Shown here piece after piece: positions 24,329-36,716 of a stretch of 64,000 nt of DNA. Origin of the DNA: Limanda limanda. Lineage: Eukaryota > Chordata > Actinopteri > Pleuronectiformes > Pleuronectidae. How positions within the stretch are numbered: position 1 is the stretch's first letter; every line of letters starts with the position of its first letter. The stretch is from positions 1 through 64,000 of the forward strand of contig NW_026870433.1 of the NCBI RefSeq assembly GCF_963576545.1, in the 5' to 3' direction. The notes beneath the pieces are model-generated. The model was not told where the DNA came from and made no database searches. It worked only from the letters and a program-made list of their open reading frames with translations. The translations under genes were made by a program, and so were the position numbers.

Positions 24329-26743
24329 GATATTCTTGAATAACTTTTTTTGTGAAGGTCGGAGAGACTTGCAAGTAGGCTCTACCCCCACTAAATGGGG
24401 TTGCGCGCATCGATCAGTACCATCCTTGAGCTTCTCCGACTTTCGGAAGGGTTAGGGTTAGGGATGAAAGCACATAGGAGAAAGAGATATTCTTGAATAA
24501 CTTTTTTTTTGAAGGTCGGAGAGACTTGCAAGTAGGCTCTACCCCCACTAAATGGGGTAGCGCGCATCGATCAGTACCATCCTTGAGCTTCTCCGACTTT
24601 CGGAAGGGTTAGGGTTAGGGTTAGGGATGAAAGCACATAGGAGAAAGAGATATTCTTGAATAACTTTTTTTGTGAAGGTCGGAGAGACTTGCAAGTAGGC
24701 TCTACCCCCACTAAATGGGGTAGCGCGCATCGATCGGTACCATCCTTGAGCTTCTCCGACTTTCGGAAGGGTTAGGGTTAGGGTTAGGGATGAAAGCACA
24801 TAGGAGAAAGAGATATTCTTGAATAACTTTTTTTGTGAAGGTCGGAGAGACTTGCAAGTAGGCTCTACCCCCACTAAATGGGGTAGCGCGCATCGATCGG
24901 TACCATCCTTGAGCTTCTCCGACTTTCGGAAGGGTTAGGGTTAGGGTTAGGGATGAAAGCACATAGGAGAAAGAGATATTCTTGAATAACTTTTTTTGTG
25001 AAGGTCGGAGAGACTTGGAAAGTGGTTGCATCTGGACTAATTTGGGTCCTGCGGATCGATTGGTACCATCCCCGAGCTTGTACGACCTTCGGAAGAGGTC
25101 GACCGACGAAATTCCCCCAAATCTGAGGAGATATTCTTGAATAACTTTTTTTGTGAAGGTCGGAGAGACTTGCAAGTAGGCTCTACCCCCACTAAATGGG
25201 GTAGCGCGCATCGATCGGTACCATCCTTGAGCTTCTCCGACTTTCGGAAGGGTTAGGGTTAGGGTTAGGGATGAAAGCACATAGGAGAAAGAGATATTCT
25301 TGAATAACTTTTTTTGTGAAGGTCGGAGAGACTTGCAAGTAGGCTCTACCCCCACTAAATGGGGTAGCGCGCATCGATCGGTACCATCCTTGAGCTTCTC
25401 CGACTTTCGGAAGGGTTAGGGTTAGGGTTAGGGATGAAAGCACATAGGAGAAAGAGATATTCTTGAATAACTTTTTTTGTGAAGGTCGGAGAGACTTGGA
25501 AAGTGGTTGCATCTGGACTAATTTGGGTCCTGCGGATCGATTGGTACCATCCCCGAGCTTGTACGACCTTCGGAAGAGGTCGACCGACGAAATTCCCCCA
25601 AATCTGAGGAGATATTCTTGAATAACTTTTTTTGTGAAGGTCGGAGAGACTTGCAAGTAGGCTCTACCCCCACTAAATGGGGTTGCGCGCATCGATCAGT
25701 ACCATCCTTGAGCTTCTCCGACTTTCGGAAGGGTTAGGGTTAGGGTTAGGGATGAAAGCACATAGGAGAAAGAGATATTCTTGAATAACTTTTTTTGTGA
25801 AGGTCGGAGAGACTTGCAAGTAGGCTCTACCCCCACTAAATGGGGTAGCGCGCATCGATCGGTACCATCCTTGAGCTTCTCCGACTTTCGGAAGGGTTAG
25901 GGTTAGGGTTAGGGATGAAAGCACATAGGAGAAAGAGATATTCTTGAATAACTTTTTTTGTGAAGGTCGGAGAGACTTGCAAGTAGGCTCTACCCCCACT
26001 AAATGGGGTAGCGCGCATCGATCGGTACCATCCTTGAGCTTCTCCGACTTTCGGAAGGGTTAGGGTTAGGGTTAGGGATGAAAGCACATAGGAGAAAGAG
26101 ATATTCTTGAATAACTTTTTTTGTGAAGGTCGGAGAGACTTGCAAGTAGGCTCTACCCCCACTAAATGGGGTAGCGCGCATCGATCGGTACCATCCTTGA
26201 GCTTCTCCGACTTTCGGAAGGGTTAGGGTTAGGGTTAGGGATGAAAGCACATAGGAGAAAGAGATATTCTTGAATAACTTTTTTTGTGAAGGTCGGAGAG
26301 ACTTGGAAAGTGGTTGCATCTGGACTAATTTGGGTCCTGCGGATCGATTGGTACCATCCCCGAGCTTGTACGACCTTCGGAAGAGGTTGACCGACGAAAT
26401 TCCCCCAAATCTGAGGAGATATTCTTGAATAACTTTTTTTGTGAAGGTCGGAGAGACTTGCAAGTAGGCTCTACCCCCACTAAATGGGGTTGCGCGCATC
26501 GATCGGTACCATCCTTGAGCTTCTCCGACTTTCGGAAGGGTTAGGGTTAGGGTTAGGGATGAAAGCACATAGGAGAAAGAGATATTCTTGAATAACTTTT
26601 TTTGTGAAGGTCGGAGAGACTTGCAAGTAGGCTCTACCCCCACTAAATGGGGTAGCGCGCATCGATCGGTACCATCCTTGAGCTTCTCCGACTTTCGGAA
26701 GGGTTAGGGTTAGGGTTAGGGATGAAAGCACATAGGAGAAAGA

Positions 26744-26900
26744 GATATTCTTGAATAACTTTTTTTGTGAAGGTCGGAGAGACTTGGAAAGTGGTTGCAT
26801 CTGGACTAATTTGGGTTCCTGCAGATCGATTGGTACCATCCCCGAGCTTGTACGACCTTCGGAAGAGGTCGACCGACGAAATTCCCCCAAACTCTGAGGA
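26744..26900 (+). repeat. B157 variant monomer, second copy
   Basis: It has the same two insertions and CTGCAG as the unit at 24172. Together they are the only two B units of this length in the window, so they are copies of one event. Confidence 0.9.
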
Positions 26901-27383
26901 GATATTCTTGAATAACTTTTTTTGTGAAGGTCGGAGAGACTTGCAAGTAGGCTCTACCCCCACTAAATGGGGTTGCGCGCATCGATCAGTACCATCCTTG
27001 AGCTTCTCCGACTTTCGGAAGGGTTAGGGTTAGGGTTAGGGATGAAAGCACATAGGAGAAAGAGATATTCTTGAATAACTTTTTTTGTGAAGGTCGGAGA
27101 GACTTGCAAGTAGGCTCTACCCCCACTAAATGGGGTAGCGCGCATCGATCAGTACCATCCTTGAGCTTCTCCGACTTTCGGAAGGGTTAGGGTTAGGGAT
27201 GAAAGCACATAGGAGAAAGAGATATTCTTGAATAACTTTTTTTGTGAAGGTCGGAGAGACTTGCAAGTAGGCTCTACCCCCACTAAATGGGGTAGCGCGC
27301 ATCGATCGGTACCATCCTTGAGCTTCTCCGACTTTCGGAAGGGTTAGGGTTAGGGTTAGGGATGAAAGCACATAGGAGAAAGA

Positions 27384-27864
27384 GATATTCTTGAATAACT
27401 TTTTTTGTGAAGGTCGGAGAGACTTGGAAAGTGGTTGCATCTGGACTAATTTGGGTCCTGCGGATCGATTGGTACCATCCCCGAGCTTGTACGACCTTCG
27501 GAAGAGGTCGACCGACGAAATTCCCCCAAATCTGAGGAGATATTCTTGAATAACTTTTTTTGTGAAGGTCGGAGAGACTTGCAAGTAGGCTCTACCCCCA
27601 CTAAATGGGGTAGCGCGCATCGATCGGTACCATCCTTGAGCTTCTCCGACTTTCGGAAGGGTTAGGGTTAGGGTTAGGGATGAAAGCACATAGGAGAAAG
27701 AGATATTCTTGAATAACTTTTTTTGTGAAGGTCGGAGAGACTTGCAAGTAGGCTCTACCCCCACTAAATGGGGTAGTGCGCATCGATCGGTACCATCCTT
27801 GAGCTTCTCCGACTTTCGGAAGGGTTAGGGTTAGGGTTAGGGATGAAAGCACATAGGAGAAAGA
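27384..27864 (+). repeat. BAA trimer linking two blocks
   Basis: It is one 481-bp BAA module (B at 27384, A at 27539 and 27702) between the 2,572-bp and 1,127-bp blocks. Confidence 0.85.
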
Positions 27865-30118
27865 GATATTCTTGAATAACTTTTTTTGTGAAGGTCGGAG
27901 AGACTTGGAAAGTGGTTGCATCTGGACTAATTTGGGTCCTGCGGATCGATTGGTACCATCCCCGAGCTTGTACGACCTTCGGAAGAGGTCGACCGACGAA
28001 ATTCCCCCAAATCTGAGGAGATATTCTTGAATAACTTTTTTTGTGAAGGTCGGAGAGACTTGCAAGTAGGCTCTACCCCCACTAAATGGGGTTGCGCGCA
28101 TCGATCAGTACCATCCTTGAGCTTCTCCGACTTTCGGAAGGGTTAGGGTTAGGGTTAGGGATGAAAGCACATAGGAGAAAGAGATATTCTTGAATAACTT
28201 TTTTTGTGAAGGTCGGAGAGACTTGCAAGTAGGCTCTACCCCCACTAAATGGGGTAACGCGCATCGATCGGTACCATCCTTGAGCTTCTCCGACTTTCGG
28301 AAGGGTTAGGGTTAGGGATGAAAGCACATAGGAGAAAGAGATATTCTTGAATAACTTTTTTTGTGAAGGTCGGAGAGACTTGCAAGTAGGCTCTACCCCC
28401 ACTAAATGGGGTAGCGCGCATCGATCGGTACCATCCTTGAGCTTCTCCGACTTTCGGAAGGGTTAGGGTTAGGGTTAGGGATGAAAGCACATAGGAGAAA
28501 GAGATATTCTTGAATAACTTTTTTTGTGAAGGTCAGAGAGACTTGCAAGTAGGCTCTACCCCCACTAAATGGGGTAGCGCACATCGATCAGTACCATCCT
28601 TGAGCTTCTCCGACTTTCGGAAGGGTTAGGGTTAGGGTTAGGGATGAAAGCACATAGGAGAAAGAGATATTCTTGAATAACTTTTTTTGTGAAGGTCGGA
28701 GAGACTTGCAAGTAGGCTCTACCCCCACTAAATGGGGTAACGCGCATCGATCGGTACCATCCTTCAGCTTCTCCGACTTTCGGAAGGGTTAGGGTTAGGG
28801 TTAGGGATGAATGCACATAGGAGAAAGAGATATTCTTGAATAACTTTTTTTGTGAAGGTCGGAGAGACTTGCAAGTAGGCTCTACCCCCACTAAATGGGG
28901 TAGCGCGCATCGATCGGTACCATCCTTGAGCTTCTCCGACTTTCGGAAGGGTTAGGGTTAGGGTTAGGGATGAAAGCACATAGGAGAAAGAGATATTCTT
29001 GAATAACTTTTTTTGTGAAGGTCGGAGAGACTTGGAAAGTGGTTGCATCTGGACTAATTTGGGTCCTGCGGATCGATTGGTACCATCCCCGAGCTTGTAC
29101 GACCTTCGGAAGAGGTCGACCGACGAAATTCCCCCAAATCTGAGGAGATATTCTTGAATAACTTTTTTTGTGAAGGTCGGAGAGACTTGCAAGTAGGCTC
29201 TACCCCCACTAAATGGGGTTGCGCGCATCGATCAGTACCATCCTTGAGCTTCTCCGACTTTCGGAAGGGTTAGGGTTAGGGTTAGGGATGAAAGCACATA
29301 GGAGAAAGAGATATTCTTGAATAACTTTTTTTGTGAAGGTCGGAGAGACTTGCAAGTAGGCTCTACCCCCACTAAATGGGGTAACGCGCATCGATCGGTA
29401 CCATCCTTGAGCTTCTCCGACTTTCGGAAGGGTTAGGGTTAGGGATGAAAGCACATAGGAGAAAGAGATATTCTTGAATAACTTTTTTTGTGAAGGTCGG
29501 AGAGACTTGCAAGTAGGCTCTACCCCCACTAAATGGGGTAGCGCGCATCGATCGGTACCATCCTTGAGCTTCTCCGACTTTCGGAAGGGTTAGGGTTAGG
29601 GTTAGGGATGAAAGCACATAGGAGAAAGAGATATTCTTGAATAACTTTTTTTGTGAAGGTCAGAGAGACTTGCAAGTAGGCTCTACCCCCACTAAATGGG
29701 GTAGCGCACATCGATCAGTACCATCCTTGAGCTTCTCCGACTTTCGGAAGGGTTAGGGTTAGGGTTAGGGATGAAAGCACATAGGAGAAAGAGATATTCT
29801 TGAATAACTTTTTTTGTGAAGGTCGGAGAGACTTGCAAGTAGGCTCTACCCCCACTAAATGGGGTAACGCGCATCGATCGGTACCATCCTTCAGCTTCTC
29901 CGACTTTCGTAAGGGTTAGGGTTAGGGTTAGGGATGAATGCACATAGGAGAAAGAGATATTCTTGAATAACTTTTTTTGTGAAGGTCGGAGAGACTTGCA
30001 AGTAGGCTCTACCCCCACTAAATGGGGTAGCGCGCATCGATCGGAACCATCCTTGAGCTTCTCCGACTTTCGGAAGGGTTAGGGTTAGGGTTAGGGATGA
30101 AAGCACATAGGAGAAGGA
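27865..30118 (+). repeat. 1,127-bp tandem higher-order repeat, two copies
   Basis: The copies are 27865-28991 and 28992-30118, each B plus six A, one of them A157. Shared private mutations at exactly 1,127 bp offset are GTCAGAGAG (28534 and 29661), CCTTCAGCTTC (about 28762 and 29889) and ATGAATGCAC (about 28807 and 29934). The second copy has CGTAAGG near 29909, which is a later change. One further A unit (30119) follows. Confidence 0.95.
28183..28339 (+). repeat. A157 variant monomer (two TTAGGG, exemplar)
   Basis: One hexamer is missing from the telomeric tract, leaving three G-runs. Fifteen units are of this kind, starting at 66, 704, 13725, 24329, 27064, 28183, 29310, 37035, 38807, 39282, 46854, 48781, 58632, 59433 and 62989. 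Several have near-identical partners elsewhere that keep three hexamers, so the hexamer number changes by itself. Confidence 0.95.
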
Positions 30119-30436
30119 GATATTCTTGAATAACTTTTTTTGTGAAGGTCGGAGAGACTTGCAAGTAGGCTCTACCCCCACTAAATGGGGTAGCGCGCAT
30201 CGATCGGTACCATCCTTGAGCTTCTCCGACTTTCGGAAGGGTTAGGGTTAGGGTTAGGGATGAAAGCACATAGGAGAAAGAGATATTCTTGAATAACTTT
30301 TTTTGTGAAGGTCGGAGAGACTTGGAAAGTGGTTGCATCTGGACTAATTTGGGTCCTGCAGATCGATTGGTACCATCTCCGAGCTTGTACGACCTTCGGA
30401 AGAGGTCGACCGACGAAATTCCCCCAAATCTGAGGA

Positions 30437-33400
30437 GATATTCTTGAATAACTTTTTTTGTGAAGGTCGGAGAGACTTGCAAGTAGGCTCTACCCCCACT
30501 AAATGGGGTTGCGCGCATCGATCGGTACCATCCTTGAGCTTCTCCGACTTTCGGAAGGGTTAGGGTTAGGGTTAGGGATGAAAGCACATAGGAGAAAGAG
30601 ATATTCTTGAATAACTTTTTTTGTGAAGGTCGGAGAGACTTGCAAGTAGGCTCTACCCCCACTAAATGGGGTAGCGCGCATCGATCGGTACCATCCTTGA
30701 GCTTCTCCGACTTTCGGAAGGGTTAGGGTTAGGGTTAGGGATGAAAGCACATAGGAGAAAGAGATATTCTTGAATAACTTTTTTTGTGAAGGTCGGAGAG
30801 ACTTGCAAGTAGGCTCTACCCCCACTAAATAGGGTAGCGCGCATCGATCGGTACCATCCTTGAGCTTCTCCGACTTTCGGAAGGGTTAGGGTTAGGGTTA
30901 GGGATGAAAGCACATAGGAGAAAGAGATATTCTTGAATAACTTTTTTTGTGAAGGTCGGAGAGACTTGCAAGTAGGCTCTACCCCCACTAAATGGGGTAG
31001 CGCGCATCGATCGGTACCATCCTTGAGCTTCTCCGACTTTCGGAAGGGTTAGGGTTAGGGTTAGGGATGAAAGCACATAGGAGAAAGAGATATTCTTGAA
31101 TAACTTTTTTTGTGAAGGTCGGAGAGACTTGGAAAGTGGTTGCATCTGGACTAATTTGGGTCCTGCGGATCGATTGGTACCATCCCCGAGCTTGTACGAC
31201 CTTCGGAAGAGGTCGACCGACGAAATTCCCCCAAATCTGAGGAGATATTCTTGAATAACTTTTTTTGTGAAGGTCGGAGAGACTTGCAAGTAGGCTCTAC
31301 CCCCACTAAATGGGGTAGCGCGCATCGATCGGTACCATCCTTGAGCTTCTCCGACTTTCGGAAGGGTTAGGGTTAGGGTTAGGGATGAAAGCACATAGGA
31401 GAAAGAGATATTCTTGAATAACTTTTTTTGTGAAGGTCGGAGAGACTTGCAAGTAGGCTCTACCCCCACTAAATGGGGTAACGCGCATCGATCGGTACCA
31501 TCCTTGAGCTTCTCCGACTTTCGGAAGGGTTAGGGTTAGGGTTAGGGATGAAAGCACATAGGAGAAAGAGATATTCTTGAATAACTTTTTTTGTGAAGGT
31601 CGGAGAGACTTGCAAGTAGGCTCTACCCCTACTAAATGGGGTAGCGCGCATCGATCGGTACCATCCTTGAGCTTCTCCGACTTTCGGAAGGGTTAGGGTT
31701 AGGGTTAGGGATGAAAGCACATAGGAGAAAGAGATATTCTTGAATAACTTTTTTTGTGAAGGTCGTAGAGACTTGGAAAGTGGTTGCATCTGGACTAATT
31801 TGGGTCCTGCGGATCGATTGGTACCATCCCCGAGCTTGTACGACCTTCGGAAGAGGTCGACCGACGAAATTCCCCCAAATCTGAGGAGATATTCTTGAAT
31901 AACTTTTTTTGTGAAGGTCGGAGAGACTTGCAAGTAGGCTCTACCCCCACTAAATGGGGTAGCGCGCATCGATCGGTACCATCCTTGAGCTTCTCCGACT
32001 TTCGGAAGGGTTAGGGTTAGGGTTAGGGATGAAAGCACATAGGAGAAAGAGATATTCTTGAATAACTTTTTTTGTGAAGGTCGGAGAGACTTGGAAAGTG
32101 GTTGCATCTGGACTAATTTGGGTCCTGCAGATCGATTGGTACCATCCCCGAGCTTGTACGACCTTCGGAAGAGGTCGACCGACGAAATTCCCCCAAAATC
32201 TGAGGAGATATTCTTGAATAACTTTTTTTGTGAAGGTCGGAGAGACTTGCAAGTAGGCTCTACCCCCACTAAATGGGGTTGCGCGCATCGATCAGTACCA
32301 TCCTTGAGCTTCTCCGACTTTCAGAAGGGTTAGGGTTAGGGTTAGGGATGAAAGCACATAGGAGAAAGAGATATTCTTGAATAACTTTTTTTGTGAAGGT
32401 CGGAGAGACTTGCAAGTAGGCTCTACCCCCACTAAATGGGGTAGCGCGCATCGATCGGTACCATCCTTGAGCTTCTCCGACTTTCGGAAGGGTTAGGGTT
32501 AGGGTTAGGGATGAAAGCACATAGGAGAAAGAGATATTCTTGAATAACTTTTTTTGTGAAGGTCGGAGAGACTTGCAAGTAGGCTCTACCCCCACTAAAT
32601 GGGGTAGCGCGCATCGATCGGTACCATCCTTGAGCTTCTCCGACTTTCGGAAGGGTTAGGGTTAGGGTTAGGGATGAAAGCACATAGGAGAAAGAGATAT
32701 TCTTGAATAACTTTTTTTGTGAAGGTCGGAGAGACTTGCAAGTAGGCTCTACCCCCACTAAATGGGGTAGCGCGCATCGATCGGTACCATCCTTGAGCTT
32801 CTCCGACTTTCGGAAGGGTTAGGGTTAGGGTTAGGGATGAAAGCACATAGGAGAAAGAGATATTCTTGAATAACTTTTTTTGTGAAGGTCGGAGAGACTT
32901 GGAAAGTGGTTGCATCTGGACTAATTTGGGTCCTGCAGATCGATTGGTACCATCCCCGAGCTTGTACGACCTTCGGAAGAGGTCGACCGACGAAATTCCC
33001 CCAAATCTGAGGAGATATTCTTGAATAACTTTTTTTGTGAAGGTCGGAGAGACTTGCAAGTAGGCTCTACCCCCACTAAATGGGGTAGCGCGCATCGATC
33101 GGTACCATCCTTGAGCTTCTCCGACTTTCGGAAGGGTTAGGGTTAGGGTTAGGGATGAAAGCACATAGGAGAAAGAGATATTCTTGAATAACTTTTTTTG
33201 TGAAGGTCGGAGAGACTTGCAAGTAGGCTCTACCCCCACTAAATGGGGTAGCGCGCATCGATCGGTACCATCCTTGAGCTTCTCCGACTTTCGGAAGGGT
33301 TAGGGTTAGGGTTAGGGATGAAAGCACATAGGAGAAAGAGATATTCTTGAATAACTTTTTTTGTGAAGGTCGGAGAGACTTGCAAGTAGGCTCTACCCCC

Positions 33401-36400
33401 ACTAAATGGGGTAGCGCGCATCGATCGGTACCATCCTTGAGCTTCTCCGACTTTCGGAAGGGTTAGGGTTAGGGTTAGGGATGAAAGCACATAGGAGAAA
33501 GAGATATTCTTGAATAACTTTTTTTGTGAAGGTCGGAGAGACTTGGAAAGTGGTTGCATCTGGACTAATTTGGGTCCTGCGGATCGATTGGTACCATCCC
33601 CGAGCTTGTACGACCTTCGGAAGAGGTCGACCGACGAAATTCCCCCAAATCTGAGGAGATATTCTTGAATAACTTTTTTTGTGAAGGTCGGAGAGACTTG
33701 CAAGTAGGCTCTACCCCCACTAAATGGGGTAGCGCACATCGATCGGTACCATCCTTGAGCTTCTCCGACTTTCGGAAGGGTTAGGGTTAGGGTTAGGGAT
33801 GAAAGCACATAGGAGAAAGAGATATTCTTGAATAACTTTTTTTGTGAAGGTCGGAGAGACTTGGAAAGTGGTTGCATCTGGACTAATTTGGGTCCTGCAG
33901 ATCGATTGGTACCATCCCCGAGCTTGTACGACCTTCGGAAGAGGTCGACCGACGAAATTCCCCCAAAATCTGAGGAGATATTCTTGAATAACTTTTTTTG
34001 TGAAGGTCGGAGAGACTTGCAAGTAGGCTCTACCCCCACTAAATGGGGTTGCGCGCATCGATCAGTACCATCCTTGAGCTTCTCCGACTTTCGGAAGGGT
34101 TAGGGTTAGGGTTAGGGATGAAAGCACATAGGAGAAAGAGATATTCTTGAATAACTTTTTTTGTGAAGGTCGGAGAGACTTGCAAGTAGGCTCTACCCCC
34201 ACTAAATGGGGTAGCGCGCATCGATCGGTACCATCCTTGAGCTTCTCCGACTTTCGGAAGGGTTAGGGTTAGGGTTAGGGATGAAAGCACATAGGAGAAA
34301 GAGATATTCTTGAATAACTTTTTTTGTGAAGGTCGGAGAGACTTGCAAGTAGGCTCTACCCCCACTAAATGGGGTAGCGCGCATCGATCGGTACCATCCT
34401 TGAGCTTCTCCGACTTTCGGAAGGGTTAGGGTTAGGGTTAGGGATGAAAGCACATAGGAGAAAGAGATATTCTTGAATAACTTTTTTTGTGAAGGTCGGA
34501 GAGACTTGCAAGTAGGCTCTACCCCCACTAAATGGGGTAGCGCGCATCGATCGGTACCATCCTTGAGCTTCTCCGACTTTCGGAAGGGTTAGGGTTAGGG
34601 TTAGGGATGAAAGCACATAGGAGAAAGAGATATTCTTGAATAACTTTTTTTGTGAAGGTCGGAGAGACTTGGAAAGTGGTTGCATCTGGACTAATTTGGG
34701 TCCTGCAGATCGATTGGTACCATCCCCGAGCTTGTACGACCTTCGGAAGAGGTCGACCGACGAAATTCCCCCAAATCTGAGGAGATATTCTTGAATAACT
34801 TTTTTTGTGAAGGTCGGAGAGACTTGCAAGTAGGCTCTACCCCCACTAAATGGGGTAGCGCGCATCGATCGGTACCATCCTTGAGCTTCTCCGACTTTCG
34901 GAAGGGTTAGGGTTAGGGTTAGGGATGAAAGCACATAGGAGAAAGAGATATTCTTGAATAACTTTTTTTGTGAAGGTCGGAGAGACTTGCAAGTAGGCTC
35001 TACCCCCACTAAATGGGGTAGCGCGCATCGATCGGTACCATCCTTGAGCTTCTCCGACTTTCGGAAGGGTTAGGGTTAGGGTTAGGGATGAAAGCACATA
35101 GGAGAAAGAGATATTCTTGAATAACTTTTTTTGTGAAGGTCGGAGAGACTTGCAAGTAGGCTCTACCCCCACTAAATGGGGTAGCGCGCATCGATCGGTA
35201 CCATCCTTGAGCTTCTCCGACTTTCGGAAGGGTTAGGGTTAGGGTTAGGGATGAAAGCACATAGGAGAAAGAGATATTCTTGAATAACTTTTTTTGTGAA
35301 GGTCGGAGAGACTTGGAAAGTGGTTGCATCTGGACTAATTTGGGTCCTGCGGATCGATTGGTACCATCCCCGAGCTTGTACGACCTTCGGAAGAGGTCGA
35401 CCGACGAAATTCCCCCAAATCTGAGGAGATATTCTTGAATAACTTTTTTTGTGAAGGTCGGAGAGACTTGCAAGTAGGCTCTACCCCCACTAAATGGGGT
35501 AGCGCACATCGATCGGTACCATCCTTGAGCTTCTCCGACTTTCGGAAGGGTTAGGGTTAGGGTTAGGGATGAAAGCACATAGGAGAAAGAGATATTCTTG
35601 AATAACTTTTTTTGTGAAGGTCGGAGAGACTTGGAAAGTGGTTGCATCTGGACTAATTTGGGTCCTGCAGATCGATTGGTACCATCCCCGAGCTTGTACG
35701 ACCTTCGGAAGAGGTCGACCGACGAAATTCCCCCAAAATCTGAGGAGATATTCTTGAATAACTTTTTTTGTGAAGGTCGGAGAGACTTGCAAGTAGGCTC
35801 TACCCCCACTAAATGGGGTTGCGCGCATCGATCAGTACCATCCTTGAGCTTCTCCGACTTTCGGAAGGGTTAGGGTTAGGGTTAGGGATGAAAGCACATA
35901 GGAGAAAGAGATATTCTTGAATAACTTTTTTTGTGAAGGTCGGAGAGACTTGCAAGTAGGCTCTACCCCCACTAAATGGGGTAGCGCGCATCGATCGGTA
36001 CCATCCTTGAGCTTCTCCGACTTTCGGAAGGGTTAGGGTTAGGGTTAGGGATGAAAGCACATAGGAGAAAGAGATATTCTTGAATAACTTTTTTTGTGAA
36101 GGTCGGAGAGACTTGCAAGTAGGCTCTACCCCCACTAAATGGGGTAGCGCGCATCGATCGGTACCATCCTTGAGCTTCTCCGACTTTCGGAAGGGTTAGG
36201 GTTAGGGTTAGGGATGAAAGCACATAGGAGAAAGAGATATTCTTGAATAACTTTTTTTGTGAAGGTCGGAGAGACTTGCAAGTAGGCTCTACCCCCACTA
36301 AATGGGGTAGCGCGCATCGATCGGTACCATCCTTGAGCTTCTCCGACTTTCGGAAGGGTTAGGGTTAGGGTTAGGGATGAAAGCACATAGGAGAAAGAGA

Positions 36401-36553
36401 TATTCTTGAATAACTTTTTTTGTGAAGGTCGGAGAGACTTGGAAAGTGGTTGCATCTGGACTAATTTGGGTCCTGCGGATCGATTGGTACCATCCCCGAG
36501 CTTGTACGACCTTCGGAAGAGGTCGACCGACGAAATTCCCCCAAATCTGAGGA
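30437..36553 (+). repeat. 1,770-bp tandem higher-order repeat, about 3.4 copies
   Basis: B units recur every 1,770 bp: 31089, 32859, 34629 and 36399; 31733, 33503 and 35273; 32051, 33821 and 35591. Each copy is 11 units (8 A, 2 B, 1 B156) in the order 4, 3 and 1 A between B units. The second and third copies are closest: both have GCGCACATC before the B156 (33658 and 35428) and CTGCAG at 32859 and 34629. The first copy alone has GGGGTAACGC (31479), GTCGTAGAG (31763) and TTTCAGAAGG (32322). Confidence 0.95.
32051..32206 (+). repeat. B156 variant monomer (extra A, CTGCAG form, exemplar)
   Basis: This B unit has CCCCCAAAATCTG (one extra A) and CTGCAG instead of CTGCGG. Fourteen units share the extra A, starting at 18227, 21440, 32051, 33821, 35591, 37999, 40246, 40891, 41699, 43787, 45402, 47818, 51359 and 53618, and all fourteen have CTGCAG. 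CTGCAG also occurs in about a dozen 155-bp units (for example 1667, 3437, 5361, 7130, 10994, 13570) and in both 157-bp units, so the substitution probably came first and the insertion arose on it. None lies left of 18 kb or right of 54 kb. Confidence 0.92.
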
Positions 36554-36716
36554 GATATTCTTGAATAACTTTTTTTGTGAAGGTCGGAGAGACTTGCAAG
36601 TAGGCTCTACCCCCACTAAATGGGGTAGCGCGCATCGATCGGTACCATCCTTGAGCTTCTCCGACTTTCGGAAGGGTTAGGGTTAGGGTTAGGGATGAAA
36701 GCACATAGGAGAAAGA

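Larger units (their letters stand above)
23365..27383 (+). repeat. 2,572-bp offset duplication around the B157 units
   Basis: Units from 23365 to 24328 recur at 25937 to 26900, offset 2,572 bp, with the rare B157 in both. Beyond that the match continues, but the short telomeric tract sits in a different unit: 24329 is 157 bp against 26901 at 163 bp, and 24486 is 163 bp against 27064 at 157 bp. Units 24649-25936 between the copies hold B at 24975 and 25456 with ordinary A runs. Confidence 0.88.
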
